Source: Saccoglossus kowalevskii (taxonomy: Eukaryota > Hemichordata > Enteropneusta > Harrimaniidae). From it: a DNA stretch of 61,285 nt. The translations under genes were made by a program, and so were the position numbers. Below are positions 38,478 to 52,210 of this stretch, piece by piece; position 1 is the first letter of the stretch, and each line of letters starts with the position of its first letter. The stretch lies in assembly GCF_000003605.2 (NCBI RefSeq), contig NW_003111099.1:1-61285 (forward strand), written 5' to 3'. The notes beneath the pieces are model-generated. The model saw nothing but the letters and a program-made list of their open reading frames with translations. It did not search any database and was not told the origin of the DNA.

Positions 38478-38723
38478 TCACTCCCACACAGTGTTACATC
38501 GTCCATTGTCATCGTATACCTCACACACAGTGTTACATCGTCCATTGTCATTGAATCCCTCCAACACAGTGTTATATCGTCCATTGTCATCGTAACCCTC
38601 CGACACAGTGTTACATCGTCCATTGTCATCGTATCCCTCCCACACAGTGTTACATCGTCCATTGTCATCATGCCCCTCCCACACAGTGTTACATCGTCCA
38701 TTGTCATCATATCCCTCCCACAC
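38478..38723 (+). repeat. Block L', copy at 38.5 kb
   Basis: Private CATTGTATCAC and GTATACCTCACAC (near 38,515). GTTACATCG replaces GTTACTTCG, so this copy lacks the change typical of the other L' blocks. Confidence 0.78.
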
Positions 38724-39074
38724 AGTGTTACATCGTCCATTGTCATCGTGCCCCTCTCACACAGTGTTACATTGTCCATTGTCATCATATCCCTCCTACA
38801 CAGTGTTACATCGTCCATTGTCATCGTATCCCTCCCACACAGTGTTACATCGTCCATTGTCATCGTATCCCTCCCACACAGTGTTACATCGTCCATTGTC
38901 ATCGTATCCCTCCCACACAGTGTTACATCGTCCATTGTCATCGTATCCCTCCCACACAGTGTTACATCGTCCATTGTCATCATATCCCTCCCACACAGTG
39001 TTACATCGTCCATTGTCATCGTATCCCTCCCACACAGTGTTACATCGTCCATTGTCATCGTATCCCTCCCACAG

Positions 39075-40088
39075 TGTTACATCGTCCATTGTCATCGTAT
39101 CCCTCCCACACAGTGTTACATCGTCCATTGTCATCGTATCCCTCCCACACAGTGTTACATCGTCAATTGTCATCGTATCCCTCCCACACAGTGTTACATC
39201 GTCCATTGTCATCGTGCCCCTCTCACACAGTGTTACATTGTCCATTGTCATCATATCCCTCCTACACAGTGTGACATCGTACATTGTCATCATATCCCTC
39301 CCACACAGTGTTACATCGTCCATTGTCATCGTATCCCTCCCACACAGTGTTACATCGTCCATTGTCATCCTATCCCTCCCACACAGTGTTACATCGTCCA
39401 TTGTCATCGTATCCCTCCCACACAGTGTTACATCGTCCATTGTCATCGTGCCACTCCCACACAGTGTTACATCGTTCATTGTCATCGTATCCCTTCTACA
39501 CAGTGTTACATCGTCCATTGTCATCGTATCCCTCCCACACAGTGTTACATCGTCAATTGTCATCGTATCCCTCCCACACAGTGATACATCGTCCATTGTC
39601 ATCGTATCCCTCCCACACAGTGTTACATCGTCCATTGTCATCGTATCCCTCCCACACAGTGTTACATCGTCAATTGTCATCGTATCCCTCCCACACAGTG
39701 TTACATCGTCCATTGTCATCGTGCCCCTCTCACACAGTGTTACATTGTCCATTGTCATCATATCCCTCCTACACAGTGTGACATCGTACATTGTCATCAT
39801 ATCCCTCCCACACAGTGTTACATCGTCCATTGTCATCGTATCCCTCCCACACAGTGTTACATCGTCCATTGTCATCCTATCCCTCCCACACAGTGTTACA
39901 TCGTCCATTGTCATCGTATCCCTCCCACACAGTGTTACATCGTCCATTGTCATCGTGCCACTCCCACACAGTGTTACATCGTTCATTGTCATCGTATCCC
40001 TTCTACACAGTGTTACATCGTCCATTGTCATCGTATCCCTCCCACACAGTGTTACATCGTCAATTGTCATCGTATCCCTCCCACACAG
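39075..40088 (+). repeat. Two tandem 507-bp (13-unit) repeats
   Basis: 39,075–39,581 and 39,582–40,088 share the same 13-unit order. It includes CGTCAATTG, GTGCCCCTCTCAC, CATTGTCC, GTGTGACATCGTACATTG (near 39,269 and 39,776), CATCCTATCC, GTGCCACTCCC and GTTCATTG. 507 is exactly 13 × 39, so no indel has occurred in either copy. The second copy ends in GTTATATCG where the first has GTGATACATCG. Confidence 0.88.
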
Positions 40089-40314
40089 TGTTATATCGTC
40101 CATTGTCATCGTATCCCTCCAACACAGTGTTACATCGTCCATTGTCATCGCATCCCTTACACACAGTGTTACATCGTCCATTGTCATTGAATCCCTCCAA
40201 CACAGTGTTACATCGTCCATTGTCATCGTATCCCTACAACACAGTGTTACATCGTCCATTGTCATCGTATCCCTCCCGCACAGTGTTACATCGTCCATTG
40301 TCATCATGCCCCTC

Positions 40315-40595
40315 CCACACAGTGTTACAATCGTCCATTTTCATCATATCCCTCCCACACAGTGTTACATCGTCCATTGATCATCGTGCCCTCTCACACA
40401 GTGTTACATTGTCCATTGTCATCATATCCCTCCTACACAGTGTTACATCGTACATTGTCATCATATCCCTCCCACACAGTGTTACATCGTCAATTGGTCA
40501 TCGTATCCCTCTTACACAGTGGTACATCGTCCATTGTCATCGAATCCCTCGTACACAGTGTTACATAGTACATAGTCATGGTATCCCTCCCACAC
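40315..40595 (+). other. Indel-rich stretch
   Basis: One-base changes: GTTACAATCG (+A, near 40,330), CATTGATCATCG (+A, near 40,380), GTGCCCTCTC (−C, near 40,390) and CAATTGGTCATCG (+G, near 40,497). Then come substituted units: TCTTACACAGTGG, CGAATCCCTCGTAC, CATAGTACATAGTCATGG. The M order (ATGCCCC, CATTTTC, CCTCTCAC, CATTGTCC, GTACATTG) is still readable. Confidence 0.8.
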
Positions 40596-40739
40596 AATGT
40601 TACATCGTCCATTGTCATCGTATCCCTCCCACACAATGTTACATCGTCCATTGTCATATCCCTCCCACACAATGTTACATCGTCCATTGTCATATCCCTC
40701 CCACACAATGTTACATCGTCCATTGTCATCGTATCCCTC

Positions 40740-41096
40740 CTACACAGTGTTACATCGTCCATTGTCATCGTATCCCTCCCATACAGTGTTACATCGTCCA
40801 CTGTCATCGTATCCCTCCCACACAGTGTTGCATGGTCCATTGTCATCGTATCCCTCCGACACAGTGTTACATCGTACATTGTCATCGTATCCCTCCGACA
40901 CAGTGTTACATCGTCCATTGTCATTGAATCCCTCCCACACAGTGTTATATCGTCCATTGTCATCGTAACCCTCCGACACAGTGTTACATCGTCCATTGTC
41001 ATCGCATCCCTCACACACAGTGTTACATCGTCCATTGTCATTGAATCCCTCCAACACAGTGTTATATCGTCCATTGTCATCGTAACCCTCCGACAC
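40740..41096 (+). repeat. Block K', copy at 40.8 kb
   Basis: GTTGCATGG type without the GTGTCCCTCATAC unit, ending CCCTCACAC, GAATCCCTCCAAC. Followed by two M repeats 312 bp apart (GTTAAATCG near 41,179 and 41,491). Confidence 0.8.
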
Positions 41097-42084
41097 AGTG
41101 TTACATCGTCCATTGTCATCGTATCCCTCCCGCACAGTGTTACATCGTCCATTGTCATCATGCCCCTCCCACACAGTGTTAAATCGTCCATTTTCATCAT
41201 ATCTCTCCCACACAGTGTTACATCGTCCATTGTCATCGTGCCCCTCTCACACAGTGTTACATTGTCCATTGTCATCATATCCCTCCTACACAGTGTTACA
41301 TCGTACATTGTCATCATATCCCTCCCACACAGTGTTACATCGTCCATTGTCATCGTATCCCTCCCACACAGTGTTACATCGTCCATTGTCATCGTATCCC
41401 TCCCACACAGTGTTACATCGTCCATTGTCATCGTATCCCTCCCGCACAGTGTTACATCGTCCATTGTCATCATGCCCCTCCCACACAGTGTTAAATCGTC
41501 CATTTTCATCATATCCCTCCCACACAGTGTTACATCGTCCATTGTCATCGTGCCCCTCTCACACAGTGTTACATTGTCCATTGTCATCATATCCCTCCTA
41601 CACAGTGTTACATCGTACATTGTCATCATATCCCTCCCACACAGTGTTACATCGTCCATTGTCATCGTATCCCTCCCACACAGTGTTACATCGTCCATTG
41701 TCATCGAATCCCTCCCACACAGTGTTACATCGTCCATTGTCATCGTATCCCTCCCACACAGTGTTACATCGTCCATTGTCATCGTGCCACTCCCACACAG
41801 TGTTACATCGTCCATTGTCATCGTATCCCTCCTACACAGTGTTACATCGTCCATTGTCATCGTATCCCTCCCACACAGTGTTACATCGTCAATTGTCATC
41901 GTATCCCTCCCACACAGTGTTACATCGTCCATTGTCATCGTATCCCTCCCACACAGTGTTACATCGTCCATTGTCATCGTATCCCTCCCACACAGTGTTA
42001 CATCGTCCATTGTCATCGTGCCACTCCCACACAGTGTTACATCGTCCATTGTCATCGTATCCCTCCTACACAGTGTTACATCGT

Positions 42085-42720
42085 CCATTGTCATCGTATC
42101 CCTCCCACACAGTGTTACATCGTCAATTGTCATCGTATCCCTCCCACACAGTGTTACATCGTCCATTGTCATCGTATCCCTCCCACACAGTGTTACATCC
42201 TCCATTGTCATTGTGCCCCTCCCACACAATGTTACATCGTCCATTGTCATATCCCTCCCACACAATGTTACATCGTTCATTGTCATCGTATCCCTCCTAC
42301 ACAGTGTTACATCGTCCATTGTCATCGTGTCCCTCATACACATTGTTACATCGTCCATTGTCATCGTATCCCTCCCATACAGTGTTACATCGTCCACTGT
42401 CATCATATCCCTCCCACACAGTGTTGCATCGTCCATTGTCATCGTATCCCTCCGACACAGTGTTACATCGTACATTGTCATCGTATCCCTCTGACACAGT
42501 GTTACATCGTCCATTGTCATTGAATCCCTCCCACACAGTGTTATATCGTCCATTGTCATCGTAACCCTCTGACACAGTGTTACATCGTTCATTGTCATCG
42601 CATCCCTCCCACACAGTGTTACATCGTCCATTGTCATCGTGCCCCTCCCACACAGTGTTATATCGTCCATTGTCATCGTATCCCTCCTACACAGTTTTAC
42701 ATCGTCCATTGTCATCGTAT
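42085..42720 (+). repeat. Long-range duplicate of 47,955–48,590
   Basis: Offset 5,870. Shared rare changes in block K (42,297–42,653): CCCTCTGACAC near 42,489 and GTTCATTG near 42,587, plus ATGTTACATCGTTCATTG before it. One difference: CTCTGAC at 42,568 against CTCCGAC at 48,438. Confidence 0.8.
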
Positions 42721-42874
42721 CCCTCCCACACAGTGTTACATCGTCCATTGTCATCGTATCCCTCCCACACAGTGTTACATCGTCCATTGTCATCGTATCC
42801 CTCCCACACAGTGTTACATCGTCCATTGTCATCGTATCCCTTCACACAGTGTTACATCGTCCATTGTCATCGTA

Positions 42875-43153
42875 TCACTCCCACACAGTGTTACATCGTC
42901 CATTGTCATCGTATCCCTGCCACACAGTGTTACATCGTCCATTGTCATTGAATCCCTCCAACACAGTGTTATATCGTCCATTGTCATCGTAATCCTCCGA
43001 CACAGTGTTACATCGTCCATTGTCATCGTATCCCTCCCACACAGTGTTACATCGTCCATTGTCATCATGCCCCTCCCACACAGTGTTACATCGTCCATTG
43101 TCATCATATCCCTCCCACACAGTGTTACATCGTCCATTGTCATCGTGCCCCAA
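42875..43153 (+). repeat. Block L, copy at 42.9 kb
   Basis: GTAATCCTCC subtype. Followed by CCTCCTAC, GTTACCACG, CATATCCCTTCTAC and CCCACGCAG, as at 9.1 and 15.4 kb. Confidence 0.8.
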
Positions 43154-45874
43154 TCACACAGTGTTACATTGTCCATTGTCATCGTATCCCTCCTACACAG
43201 TGTTACATCGTCCATTGTCATCGTATCCCTCCCACACAGTGTTACCACGTCCATTGTCATCGTATCCCTCCCACACAGTGTTACATCGTCCATTGTCATC
43301 ATATCCCTTCTACACAGTGTTACATTGTCCATTGTCATCGTATCCCTCCCACACAGTGTTACATCGTCCATTGTCATCGTATCCCTCCCACGCAGTGTTA
43401 CATCGTCCATTGTCATCATATCCCTCCTGCACAGTGTTACATCGTACATTGTCATCATATCCCTCCCACACAGTGTTACATCGTCCATTGTCATCGTATC
43501 CCTCCTACACAGTGTTACATCGTCCATTGTCATTGAATCCCTCCAACACAGTGTTATATCGTCCATTGTCATCGTAACCCTCCGACACAGTGTTACATCG
43601 TCCATTGTCATCGTATCCCTCCCACACAGTGTTACATCGTCCATTGTCATCATGCCCCTCCCACACAGTGTTACATCGTCCATTGTCATCATATCCCTCC
43701 CACACAGTGTTACATCGTCCATGGTCATCGTGCCCCAATCACACAGTGTTACATTGTCCATTGTCATCGTATCCCTCCTACACAGTGTTACATCGTCCAT
43801 TGTCATCGTATCCCTCCCACACAGTGTTACATCGTCCATTGTCATCGTATCCCTCCCACACAGTGTTACATCGTACATTGTCATCATATCCCTCCCACAC
43901 AGTGTTACATCGTCCATTGTCATCGTATCCCTCCTACACAGTGTTACATCGTCCATTGTCATTGAATCCCTCCAACACAGTGTTATATCGTCCATTGTCA
44001 TCGTAACCCTCCGACACAGTGTTACATCGTCCATTGTCATCGTATCCCTCCGACACAGTGTTACATCGTACATTGTCATCGTATCCATCAGACACAGTGT
44101 TACATCGTCCAATGTCATCGTATCCCTCCTACACAGTGTTACATCGTCAATTGTCATCGTATTCCTCCTACACAGTGTTACATCGTCCATTGTCATCATG
44201 CCCCTCCCACACAGTGTTACATCGTCCATTGTCATCATATCCCTCCCAGACAGTGTTACATCGTCCATGGTCATCGTGCCCCAATCACACAGTGTTACAT
44301 TGTCCATTGTCATCGTATCCCTCCTACACAGTGTTACATCGTCCATTGTCATCGTATCCCTCCCACACAGTGTTACATCGTCCATTGTCATCGTATCCCT
44401 CCCACACAGTGTTACATCGTCCATTGTCATCGTATCCCTCCCACACAGTGTTACATCGTCCATTGTCATCGTATCCCTCCCACACAGTGTTACATCGTCC
44501 ATTGTCATCGTATCCCTTCACACAGTGTTACATCGTCCATTGTTATCGTATCACTCCCACACAGTGTTACATCGTCCATTGTCATCGTATCCCTGCCACA
44601 CAGTGTTACATCGTCCATTGTCATTGAATCCCTCTAACACAGTGTTATGTCGTCCATTGTCATCGTAACCCTCCGACACAGTGTTACATCGTCCATTGTC
44701 ATCGTATCCCTCCCACACAGTGTTACCACGTCCATTGTCATCGTATCCCTCCCACACAGTGTTACATCGTCCATTGTCATCATATCCCTTCTACACAGTG
44801 TTACATTGTCCATTGTCATCGTATCCCTCCCACACAGTGTTACATCGTCCATTGTCATCGTATCCCTCCCACGCAGTGTTACATCGTCCATTGTCATCGT
44901 ATCCCTCCTACACAGTGTTACATCGTCCATTGTCGTATCCCTCTTACACAGTGTTACATCGTCCATTGTCATCGTATCCCTTCCACACAGTGTTACATCG
45001 TCCAATGTCATCGTATCCCTCCTACACAGTGTTACATCGTCCATTGTCATCATATCCCTCCTGCAGTGTTACATCGTACATTGTCATCATATCCCTCCCA
45101 CACAGTGTTACATCGTCCATTGTCATCGTATCCCTCCTACACAGTGTTACATCGTCCATTGTCATTGAATCCCTCCAACACAGTGTTATATCGTCCATTG
45201 TCATCGTAACCCTCCGACACAGTGTTACATCGTCCATTGTCATCGTATCCCTCCCACACAGTGTTACATCGTCCATTGTCATCATGCCCCTCCCACACAG
45301 TGTTACATCGTCACTTGTCATCATATCCCTCCCACACAGTGTTACATCGTCCATGGTCATCGTGCCCCAATCACACAGTGTTACATTGTCCATTGTCATC
45401 GTATCCCTCCTACACAGTGTTACATCGTCCATTGTCATCGTATCCCTCCCACACAGTGTTACATCGTCCATTGTCATCGTATCCCTCCCACACAGTGTTA
45501 CATCGTCCATTGTCATCATATCCCTTCTACACAGTGTTACATTGTCCATTGTCATCGTATCACTCCCACACAGTGTTACATCGTCCATTGTCATCGTGCC
45601 ACTCCCACACAGTGTTACATCGTCCATTGTCATCGTATCCCTCCTACACAGTGTTACATCATCCATCGTCATCGTATCCCTCCCACACAGTGTTACATCG
45701 TCAATTGTCATCGTATCCCTCCCACACAGTGTTACATCGTCCATTGTCATCGTATCCCTCCCACACAGTGTTACATCCTCAATTGTCATTGTGCCCCTCC
45801 CACACAATGTTACATCGTCCATTGTCATATCCCTCCCACACAATGTTACATCGTCCATTGTCATCGTATCCCAC

Positions 45875-46231
45875 CTACACAGTGTTACATCGTCCATTGT
45901 CATCGTGTCCCTCATACACATTGTTACATCGTCCATTGTCATCGTATCCCTCCCATACAGTGTTACATCGTCCACTGTCATCATATCCCTCCCACACAGT
46001 GTTGCATCGTCCATTGTCATCGTATCCCTCCGACACAGTGTTACATAGTACATTGTCATCGTATCCCTCCGACACAGTGTTACATCGTCCATTGTCATTG
46101 AATCCCTCCCACACAGTGTTATATCGTCCATTGTCATCGTAACCCTCCGACACAGTGTTACATCGTCCATTGTCATCGCATCCCTCCCACACAGTGTTAC
46201 ATCGTCCATTGTCATCGTGCCCCTCCCACAC
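45875..46231 (+). repeat. Block K, copy at 45.9 kb
   Basis: ACATTGTTAC subtype. Private CCCACCTAC (near 45,871) and CATAGTACATTG (C to A at unit position 10, near 46,047). Confidence 0.82.
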
Positions 46232-46795
46232 AGTGTTATATCGTCCATTGTCATCGTATCCCTCCTACACAGTTTTACATCGTCCATTGTCATCGTATCT
46301 CTCCCACACAGTGTTACATCGTCCATTGTCATCGTATCCCTCCCACACAGTGTTACATCGTCCATTGTCTTCGTATCCCTCCCACACAGTGTTACATCGT
46401 CCATTGTCATCGTATCCCTTCACACAAAGTTACATCGTCCATTGTCATCGTATCACTCCCACACAGTGTTACATCGTCCATTGTCATCGTATCCCTGCCA
46501 CACAGAGTTACATCGTCCATTGTCATTGAATCCCTCCAACACAGTGTTATATCGTCCATTGTCATCGTAACCCTCCGACACAGTGTTACATCGTCCATTG
46601 TCATCGTATCCCTCCCACACAGTGTTACATCGTCCATTGTCATCGTATCCCTCCCACACAGTGTTACATCGTCCATTGTCATCGTATCCCTCCCACACAG
46701 TGTTACATCGTCCATTGTCATCGTGCCACTCCCACACAGTGTTACATCGTCCATTGTCATCGTATCCCTCCTACACAGTGTTACATCGTCCATTG

Positions 46796-47456
46796 TCATC
46801 GTATCCCTCCCACACAGTGTTACATCGTCCATTGTCATCGTATCCCTCCCACACAGTGTTACATCGTCCATTGTCATCATGCCACTCCCACACAGTGTTA
46901 CATCGTCCATTGTCATCGTATCCCTCCTACACAGTGTTACATCGTCCATTGTCATCGTATCCCTCCCACACAGTGTTACATCGTCAATTGTCATCGTATC
47001 CCTCCCACACAGTGTTACATCGTCCATTGTCATCGTATCCCTCCCACACAGTGTTACATCCTCCATTGTCATCGTGCCACTCCCACACAGTGTTACATCG
47101 TCCATTGTCATCGTATCCCTCCTACACAGTGTTACATCGTCCATTGTCATCGTATCCCTCCCACACAGTGTTACATCGTCAATTGTCATCGTATCCCTCC
47201 CACACAGTGTTACATTGTCCATTGTCATCGTATCCCTCCCACAGTGTTACATCGTCCATTGTCATCGTATCCCTCCCACACAGTGTTACATCCTCCATTG
47301 TCATTGTGCCCCTCCCACACAATGTTACATCGTCCATTGTCATATCCCTCCCACACAATGTTACATCGTCCATTGTCATCGTATCCCTCCTACACAGTGT
47401 TACATCGTCCATTGTCATCGTGTCTCTCATACACAGTGTTACGTCGTCCATTGTCA
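46796..47456 (+). repeat. Long-range duplicate of 19,870–20,530
   Basis: Offset 26,926. Ends in the first units of block K with GTGTCTCTCATAC and GTACTCCTCCC (private) and the shared GTTACGTCG, then departs to consensus and M units where the other copy continues K. Confidence 0.82.
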
Positions 47457-48166
47457 TCGTACTCCTCCCATACAGTGTTACATCGTCCATTGTCATCGTA
47501 TCCCTCCCACACAGTGTTACATCGTCCATTGTCATCGTATCCCTCCGACACAGTGTTACATCGTCCATTGTCATCGTATCCCTCCCGCACAGTGTTACAT
47601 CGTCCGTTGTCATCATGCCCCTCCCACACAGTGTTAAATCGTCCATTTTCATCATATCCCTCCCACACAGTGTTACATCGTCCATTGTCATCGTGCCCCT
47701 CTCACACAGTGTTACATTGTCCATTGTCATCATATCCCTCCTACACAGTGTTACATCGTACATTGTCATCATATCCCTCCCACACAGTGTTACATCGTCC
47801 ATTGTCATCGTATCCCTCCCACACAGTGTTACATCGTCCATTGTCATCGTATCCCTCCCACACAGTGTTACATCGTCAATTGTCATCGTATCCCTCCCAC
47901 ACAGTGTTACATCGTCCATTGTCATCGTATCCCTCCCACACAGTGTTACATCGTCCATTGTCATCGTATCCCTCCCACACAGTGTTACATCGTCAATTGT
48001 CATCGTATCCCTCCCACACAGTGTTACATCGTCCATTGTCATCGTATCCCTCCCACACAGTGTTACATCCTCCATTGTCATTGTGCCCCTCCCACACAAT
48101 GTTACATCGTCCATTGTCATATCCCTCCCACACAATGTTACATCGTTCATTGTCATCGTATCCCTC

Positions 48167-48523
48167 CTACACAGTGTTACATCGTCCATTGTCATCGTGT
48201 CCCTCATACACATTGTTACATCGTCCATTGTCATCGTATCCCTCCCATACAGTGTTACATCGTCCACTGTCATCATATCCCTCCCACACAGTGTTGCATC
48301 GTCCATTGTCATCGTATCCCTCCGACACAGTGTTACATCGTACATTGTCATCGTATCCCTCTGACACAGTGTTACATCGTCCATTGTCATTGAATCCCTC
48401 CCACACAGTGTTATATCGTCCATTGTCATCGTAACCCTCCGACACAGTGTTACATCGTTCATTGTCATCGCATCCCTCCCACACAGTGTTACATCGTCCA
48501 TTGTCATCGTGCCCCTCCCACAC
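48167..48523 (+). repeat. Block K, copy at 48.2 kb
   Basis: Partner of 42,297–42,653. It is followed at 48,628–48,635 by ATGCAGATCCC, a three-base change not seen in any other M block. Confidence 0.82.
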
Positions 48524-49179
48524 AGTGTTATATCGTCCATTGTCATCGTATCCCTCCTACACAGTTTTACATCGTCCATTGTCATCGTATCCCTCCCACA
48601 CAGTGTTACATCGTCCATTGTCATCATGCAGATCCCACACAGTGTTAAATCGTCCATTTTCATCATATCCCTCCCACACAGTGTTACATCGTCCATTGTC
48701 ATCGTGCCCCTCTCACACAGTGTTACATTGTCCATTGTCATCATATCCCTCCTACACAGTGTTACATCGTACATTGTCATCATATCCCTCCCACACAGTG
48801 TTACATCGTCCATTGTCATCGTATCCCTCCCACACAGTGTTACATCGTCCATTGTCATCGTATCCCTCCCACACAGTGTTACATCGTCAATTGTCATCGT
48901 ATCCCTCCCACACAGTGTTACATCGTCCATTGTCATCGTATCCCTCCCACACAGTGTTACATCGTCCATTGTCATCGTATCCCTCCCACACAGTGTTACA
49001 TCGTCCATTGTCATCGTGCCACTCCCACACAGTGTTACATCGTCCATTGTCATCGTATCCCTCCTACACAGTGTTACATCGTCCATTGTCATCGTATCCC
49101 TCCCACACAGTGTTACATCGTCAATTGTCATCGTATCCCTCCCACACAGTGTTACATCGTCCATTGTCATCGTATCCCT

Positions 49180-50690
49180 CCTACACAGTGTTACATCGTC
49201 CATTGTCATCGTGTCCCTCATACACAGTGTTACATCGTCCATTGTCATCGTATCCCTCCCATACAGTGTTACATCGTCCACTGTCATCGTATCCCTCCTA
49301 CACAGTGTTGCATGGTCCATTGTCATCGTATCCCTCCGACACAGTGTTACATCGTACATTGTCATCGTATCCCTCCGACACAGTGTTACATCGTACATTG
49401 TCATTGAATCCATCCAACACAGTGTTATATCGTCCATTGTCATCGTAACCCTCCGACACAGTGTTACATCGTCCATTGTCATCGTATCCCTCCCGCACAG
49501 TGTTACATCGTCCATTGTCATCATGCCCCTCCCACACAGTGTTAAATCGTCCATTTTCATCATATCCCTCCCACACAGTGTTACATCGTCCATTGTCATC
49601 GTGCCCCTCTCACACAGTGTTACATTGTCCATTGTCATCATATCCCTCCTACACAGTGTTACATCGTACATTGTCATCATATCCCTCCCACACAGTGTTA
49701 CATCGTCCATTGTCATCGTATCCCTCCCACACAGTGTTACATCGTCCATTGTCATCGTATCCCTCCGACACAGTGTTACATCGTCCATTGTCATCGTATC
49801 CCTCCCGCACAGTGTTACATCGTCCGTTGTCATCATATCCCTCCCACACAGTGTTACATCGTCCATTGTCATCGTGCCCCTCTCACACAGTGTTACATTG
49901 TCCATTGTCATCATATCCCTCCTACACAGTGTTACATCGTACATTGTCATCATATCCCTCCCACACAGTGTTACATCGTCCATTGTCATCGTATCCCTCC
50001 CACACAGTGTTACATCGTCCATTGTCATCGTATCCCTCCCACACAGTGTTACATCGTCAATTGTCATCGTATCCCTCCCACACAGTGTTGCATCGTCCAT
50101 TGTCATCGTATCCCTCCCACACAGTGTTACATCGTCCATTGTCATCGTATCCCTCCCACACAGTGTTACATCGTCCATTGTCATCGTGCCACTCCCACAC
50201 AGTGTTACATCGTCCATTGTCATCGTATCCCTCCTACACAGTGTTACATCGTCCATTGTCATCGTATCCCTCCCACACAGTGTTACATCGTCAATTGTCA
50301 TCGTATCCCTCCCACACAGTGTTACATCGTCCATTGTCATCGTATCCCTCCCACACAGTGTTACATCCTCCATTGTCATTGTGCCCCTCCCACACAATGT
50401 TACATCGTCCATTGTCATATCCCTCCCACACAATGTTACATCGTCCATTGTCATCGTATCCCTCCTACACAGTGTTACATCGTCCATTGTCATCGTGTCC
50501 CTCATACACATTGTTACATCGTCCATTGTCATCGTATCCCTCCCATACAGTGTTACATCGTCCACTGTCATCATATCCCTCCCACACAGTGTTGCATCGT
50601 CCATTGTCATCGTATTCCTCCGACACAGTGTTACATCGTACATTGTCATCGTATCCCTCCGACACAGTGTTACATCGTCCATTGTCATTG
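49180..50690 (+). repeat. 1.5-kb module duplicated at 54,503–55,896
   Basis: Offset is 5,323 up to about 49,885 and 5,206 from about 50,010 on: the distant copy lacks exactly three units (117 bp), among them the CATTGTCC, CCTCCTAC and GTACATTG units. Shared rare markers: GTACATTGTCATTGAATCCA (near 49,394), GTCCGTTGTC, and K with ACATTGTTAC. Confidence 0.82.
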
Positions 50691-50743
50691 AATCCGTCCC
50701 ACACAGTGTTACATCGTCCATTGTCATCGTATCCCTCCCACAC
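50465..50743 (+). repeat. Block K, truncated
   Basis: K order runs only to the GAATCC unit, here GAATCCGTCCCAC, then jumps to consensus and CGTCAATTG. Also private: GTATTCCTCCGAC (near 50,611). The partner at 55,671–56,027 is complete, so this copy was broken after the duplication. Confidence 0.78.
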
Positions 50744-51355
50744 AGTGTTACATCGTCAATTGTCATCGTATCCCTCCCACACAGTGTTACATCGTCCATT
50801 GTCATCGTGCCCCTCCCACACAGTGTTATATCGTCCATTGTCATCGTATCCCTCCTACACAGTTTTACATCGTCCATTGTCATCGTATCCCTCCCACACA
50901 GTGTTACATCGTCAATTGTCATCGTATCCCTCCCACACAGTGTTACATCGTCCATTGTCATCGCATCCCTCCCACACAGTGTTACATCGTCCATTGTCAT
51001 CGTGCCCCTCCCACACAGTGTTATATCGTCCATTGTCATCGTATCCCTCCTACACAGTTTTACATCGTCCATTGTCATCGTATCCCTCCCACACAGTGTT
51101 ACATCGTCAATTGTCATCGTATCCCTCCCACACAGTGATACATCGTCCATTGTCATCGTATCCCTCCCACACAGTGTTACATCGTCCATTGTCATCGTAT
51201 CCCTCCCACACAGTGTTACATCCTCCATTGTCATTGTGCCCCTCCCACACAATGTTACATCGTCCATTGTCATATCCCTCCCACACAATGTTACATCGTC
51301 CATTGTCATATCCCTCCCACACAATGTTATATCGTCCATTGTCATCGTATCCCTC

Positions 51356-51721
51356 CTACACAGTGTTACATCGTCCATTGTCATCGTGTCCCTCATACAC
51401 AGTGTTACATCGTCCATTGTCATCGTATCCCTCCCATACAGTGTTACATCGTCCACTGTCATCGTATCCCTCCCACACAGTGTTGCATGGTCCATTGTCA
51501 TCGTATCCCTCCGACACAGTGTTACATCGTACATTGTCATCGTATCCCTCCGACACAGTGTTACATCGTCCATTGTCATTGAATCCCTCCCACACAGTGT
51601 TATATCGTCCATTGTCATCGTAACCCTCCGACACAGTGTTACATCGTCCATTGTCATCGCATCCCTCACACACAGTGTTACATCGTCCATTGTCATTGAA
51701 TCCCTCCAACACAGTGTTACA
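51356..51721 (+). repeat. Block K', copy at 51.4 kb
   Basis: Complete K' including GTGTCCCTCATAC and GTTGCATGG. It ends in GAATCCCTCCAAC, then a unit with two extra bases (CCGACATTAGTG, near 51,751). Confidence 0.8.
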
Positions 51722-51739
51722 TCGTCCATTGTCATCGTA

Positions 51740-52210
51740 TCCCTCCGACATTAGTGTTACATCGTCCATTGTCATCGTATCCCTCCTACACAGTGTTACA
51801 TCGTACATTGTCATAATATCCCTCCCACACAGTGTTACATCGTCCATTGTCATCGTATCCCTCCCACACAGCGTTACATCGTCCATTGTCATCGTATCCC
51901 TCCCACACAGTGTTACATCCTTCATTGTCATCGTATCCCTCCCACACAGTGTTACATCGTCCATTGTCATCGTGCCCCTCCCACACGGTGTTACATCGTC
52001 CATTGTCATCGTATCCCTCCCACACAGTGTTACATCGACTATTGTCATCGTATCCCTCCCCACACAGTGTTACATCGACAATTGTCATCGTATCCCTCCC
52101 ACACAGTGTTACATCGTCCATTGTCATCATATCCCTCCCACACAGTGTTACATCGTCCATTGTCATCGTGCCCCTCCCACACAGTGTTACATCGTCCATT
52201 TCATCGTATC
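51740..52210 (+). other. Stretch with scattered indels and private changes
   Basis: CCGACATTAGTG (+2), GTCATAATATCC, ACATCCTTCATTG, CACACGGTG, CATCGACTATTG, CCCTCCCCACAC (+C, near 52,061), CATCGACAATTG and CCATTTCATCG (−G, near 52,200). Unit order shows no recognised block. Confidence 0.75.

Noticed and set aside
47179-51735. Reverse-strand open frame of 1,518 codons with a 13-residue acidic repeat
   Set aside because: It follows from the unit having no stop in that frame, with overlapping long open frames on the forward strand. It ends where a two-base deletion moves it into a frame that later meets a stop, not at any gene-like feature.
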